A stretch of DNA of 64,000 bases from Macrothele yani (lineage: Eukaryota > Arthropoda > Arachnida > Araneae > Macrothelidae): the NCBI GenBank assembly GCA_039090855.1, contig CM077007.1, forward strand, positions 18,277,515 to 18,341,514, read 5' to 3'. Under the pieces are notes generated by a model. That model was not told where the DNA came from. It did no database searches and saw only the letters and a program-made list of their open reading frames with translations. The position numbers and the translations under genes are program-made. Shown piece by piece: positions 61,560 to 64,000 of the stretch. The stretch's first letter is position 1. Each line of letters opens with the position of its first letter.

Positions 61560-63385
61560 GACAACTAAAGAAGATGTGACTTCCAAAGTGAAATATATAG
61601 AGCTATGCAAGACAGTAAGAAAAAGTAACACTGAAGATGTAAGGAAATTCAACTGTGAACTAGTGAGGAAAGCAATTGAAAACAACCAAAGCCTAAAGAT
61701 AGCAAAGGGACATCTCAGTAAGGGAAGAAAACAGATTATGGCTCTGAGAAAAGATGGTTTTGTAACAAGAAATAAAGGCAAAATTTTGATAAGAGTGAAA
61801 GATTTCTACTCCAAATTATATGAAAGGGATGATACATGTACTCCAGACATCATGAAAGGTACCAATACCAGAGTTCTTCCAGTCCTCCCAGCAAAAGTTG
61901 CACATACAATCAAGAACATGAAGCGGGGAAAAGCTCCAGAAGATGGAATTACTGTAGACATCATACAAGAAGCAAGTGGAGAAATCAAAACAGTACTCGC
62001 CCAAATTTTCACTCGATGCCTTAATGAAGGGAAGATTCCTGAAAATTGGAACAATGCTACAATGTTCCTGCTACATAAAAAAGGTGACATTGAGAATCTC
62101 AGGTACTACAGACCTATCATCCTCCTATCAGTGGTTTATAAAATCTTCACTAAAGTTCTTTCGCACCGCTTGAAGGTAACACTGGACATGGCTCAACCGA
62201 GAGAACAAGCTGGATTCAGGAGTGGCTATAGCACAATAGATCATATCCACGTACTGAAAGAACTAATTGAAAGTGCGAGGGAATATGAACTTCCATTGTG
62301 CATGGCTTTTATCGATTATGAAAAAGCCTTTGATTCGGTGAAACCATCAGCAGTTAAAATGGCTTTGAAATCCTGTGGTATTGAAGATGCGTACATTAAT
62401 ATTTTTAATAACATCTATGAAAATGCAAGTGAAAAGATTTGGCTGTTTGAAAATACAACTCATAAAAATTGGAAAGGGAGTGAGACAAGGTGACACCATA
62501 TCTCTGAAGCTCTTTAATGCCACATTGGAGGGTGTCTTTCAGTCGCTGAGCTGGGAAAACAAAGGGATAAAGATTAATGGAGATTATCTATCCCACCTTC
62601 GTTTTGCTGATGACGTAGTCATTTTTGCAACTACCCCACCAGAGCTGCAGAGTATGATCCAGGAACTTGCTGACAAGAGTAAGGAAGTGGGATTAAAAAT
62701 GAACTTTCAGAAGACAAAAGTGATGTTCAATGCTTTTACAAGAAATGAAGATTTATCGAGTGATGGAGAAAAGCTGGAGATAACAGACACGTACGTTTAT
62801 CTTGGACAGCAGATATCAAGTGAGGGTCACATTGATGAAGAGATTAATCAGCTTACAAAACTTGCCTGGAGAGCTTTTGGAAGAAACAGCATAATTTTCA
62901 AGAGCAATATGCCATTATGTCTTAAAAGAAAAGTGTTTGCTCAATGCATCCTTCCAGTGCTTCCGTATGGTGCAGAGACGTGGACCTTAACTAAAAGAGA
63001 CATACAAAGACTGCAGATAACTCAAAGAAGCATGGAGAGTTACAAGCTTGGTGTAACCAAGAGAGATAAGAAGAGGAACTCGTGGATCCGAAAAATGACT
63101 AGTGGAAGACATCATGATCAGAGTTAAATATCCCTGAAATGGCAATGGGCTGGACATACTGCCAGAAGGACAGATCATCGATGGACAGCCGAAATTTTAG
63201 ATTGGATTCCAAGGGATAGGAAAAGACCCAGAAGAAGACCACATGGGAGACTGGTGGATGAAATTCGAAAGTATGCAGGGGTGACATGGAGGAGACTGGC
63301 ACAAGACAGGCCGTTGTGGAGGAAACTTGGGGAGACCTTCGTTCAGCAGTGGATTGATAATGGTTGACAATGATGATGATATAGA
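61560..63385 (+). pseudogene. 5'-truncated RTE LINE copy
   Basis: It begins in the linker before the RT (about 61% into the full-length frame) and ends in the AATGATGATGAT tail at about 63380. The frame is open 61576-62493, covering the palm start (MAFIDYEKAFDSV), then shifts by a 2-nt loss in the CACACA of the full copy (about 62459). It continues open through LRFADDVVIFA to 63127, where a small deletion breaks it again. It inserted into the minus-strand hAT relic. Confidence 0.9.
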
Positions 63386-64000
63386 TTGAATAATTTGTAG
63401 CTGTTTAAATATTTTTTCATCCACCTTTTTAATGCATTTGGCCAATGGGGTGTTAACATGAAGCTAATGAATTTGCAATAATGTCAAAAAATTTTCTATG
63501 CTGCACAGATTTAACATGAATTTAAAGGTTTCGTGTTTAAAAGGGCCACTAAGTCCCTGTAAAAACTTGCCGTGATGTGTTGACTTTCACATCTGCAGTG
63601 CAGCAAAATCATTTTGCAAGACCATTTTCATAGACAATCTTAGGGGATTCTGCTATCCATTTCTCCTAAAATTTCCTTTTCTGTGGCTTTTCAATTTTTT
63701 GCAACATTTCTGTTTTGATGGATATCAGTGAAGCTCAAACTGTGTGCCAAAATTGCTGTAAACGGAGATGTTTGATACCCCAAGGTTGACAAAACAACTG
63801 TAAATTCTAGTTCTCCATCAGTTAAACTTCTATCTGGTAATTTCTTTCTCTCGGGAGCTAACCTGTGAATCTCTGAACAGTTTAGTGTTATGTACGTATG
63901 TATTAACTATTCCAGCTTTAGATCTGAGGGACATTTAACATTCCTGTCGAATATCAAAATGTCGATGGCTGAATTTCTGCTGGTAAAATGATTCAGAAGT

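Larger units (their letters stand above)
59265..64000 (-). pseudogene. Minus-strand hAT relic split by two later insertions
   Basis: Three parts in collinear order on the minus strand. 64000-63386 holds N-terminal remains with no clear motif. 61559-61295 carries FISIILDAFTD then, in another frame, MYARYLKSSKIEEWFLG, the first RNase H strand. 59925-59815 carries SWIVGLATDGGANMFDEISG, the DGAxNM-like second block; a tail may extend to 59265. The gaps are filled by an RTE copy and a mariner. Many stops make it a fossil; its start lies beyond the window. Similar to the DUF4371 type at 1.2-3.6 kb. Confidence 0.6.

Overview
The window is animal nuclear DNA from a large, AT-rich, repeat-laden genome, most likely an invertebrate. 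The evidence is a spliced ribosomal protein gene, 5'-truncated retrotransposons, tRNA-derived SINEs with A-rich tails, and several eukaryotic DNA transposon superfamilies. A Naiad-type Penelope-like element (a group described mainly from invertebrates) fits an arthropod or chelicerate such as a horseshoe crab, but the sequence alone does not prove the species.

The only host gene I can name is RpS27 (eS27), on the + strand. Its first coding exon is only ATG-CCT (10558-10563). Exon 2 is at 19677-19785 and exon 3 at 22595-22705, with a doubtful last exon at 22924-22946. Intron 1 is about 9.1 kb and full of transposon remains. A THAP-domain exon (4876-5382, minus) and an unidentified GC-rich open exon (7316-7591, minus) are the other possible host sequences.

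Layout: 1-3.9 kb, hAT (ZMYM1-like) relic; 3.9-7.3 kb, Tc1 scrap, fold-back repeat, THAP exon and a MITE; 7.8-10.25 kb, nine tRNA-SINE copies directly upstream of RpS27; 10.5-23 kb, RpS27 with Penelope relics, palindromes and SINEs in its introns; 23.4-35.3 kb, a degenerate tandem array (about 550 bp units) interrupted by an unnamed transposon, a Penelope relic, a SINE and a hAT derivative; 37.5-38.6 kb, RTE fragments; 38.6-46.2 kb, a near-complete Naiad with N-terminal GIY-YIG, its 3' region duplicated tail-to-tail and one arm split by a Tc1 element; 46.3-49.4 kb, a full-length RTE LINE; 51.7-55.9 kb, a near-complete hAT element; 57-64 kb, a nest in which a minus-strand hAT relic is split by a mariner (itself split by a 212 bp SINE-like element) and by a 5'-truncated RTE copy.

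The most interesting points are the Naiad with a single in-frame TGA in an otherwise open N-terminus (possible selenocysteine recoding, possibly just decay), the tRNA-like sequence held between inverted repeats inside the mariner, the odd end of RpS27, and the pattern that eight otherwise intact reading frames are each broken at a homopolymer, which suggests uncorrected assembly errors.
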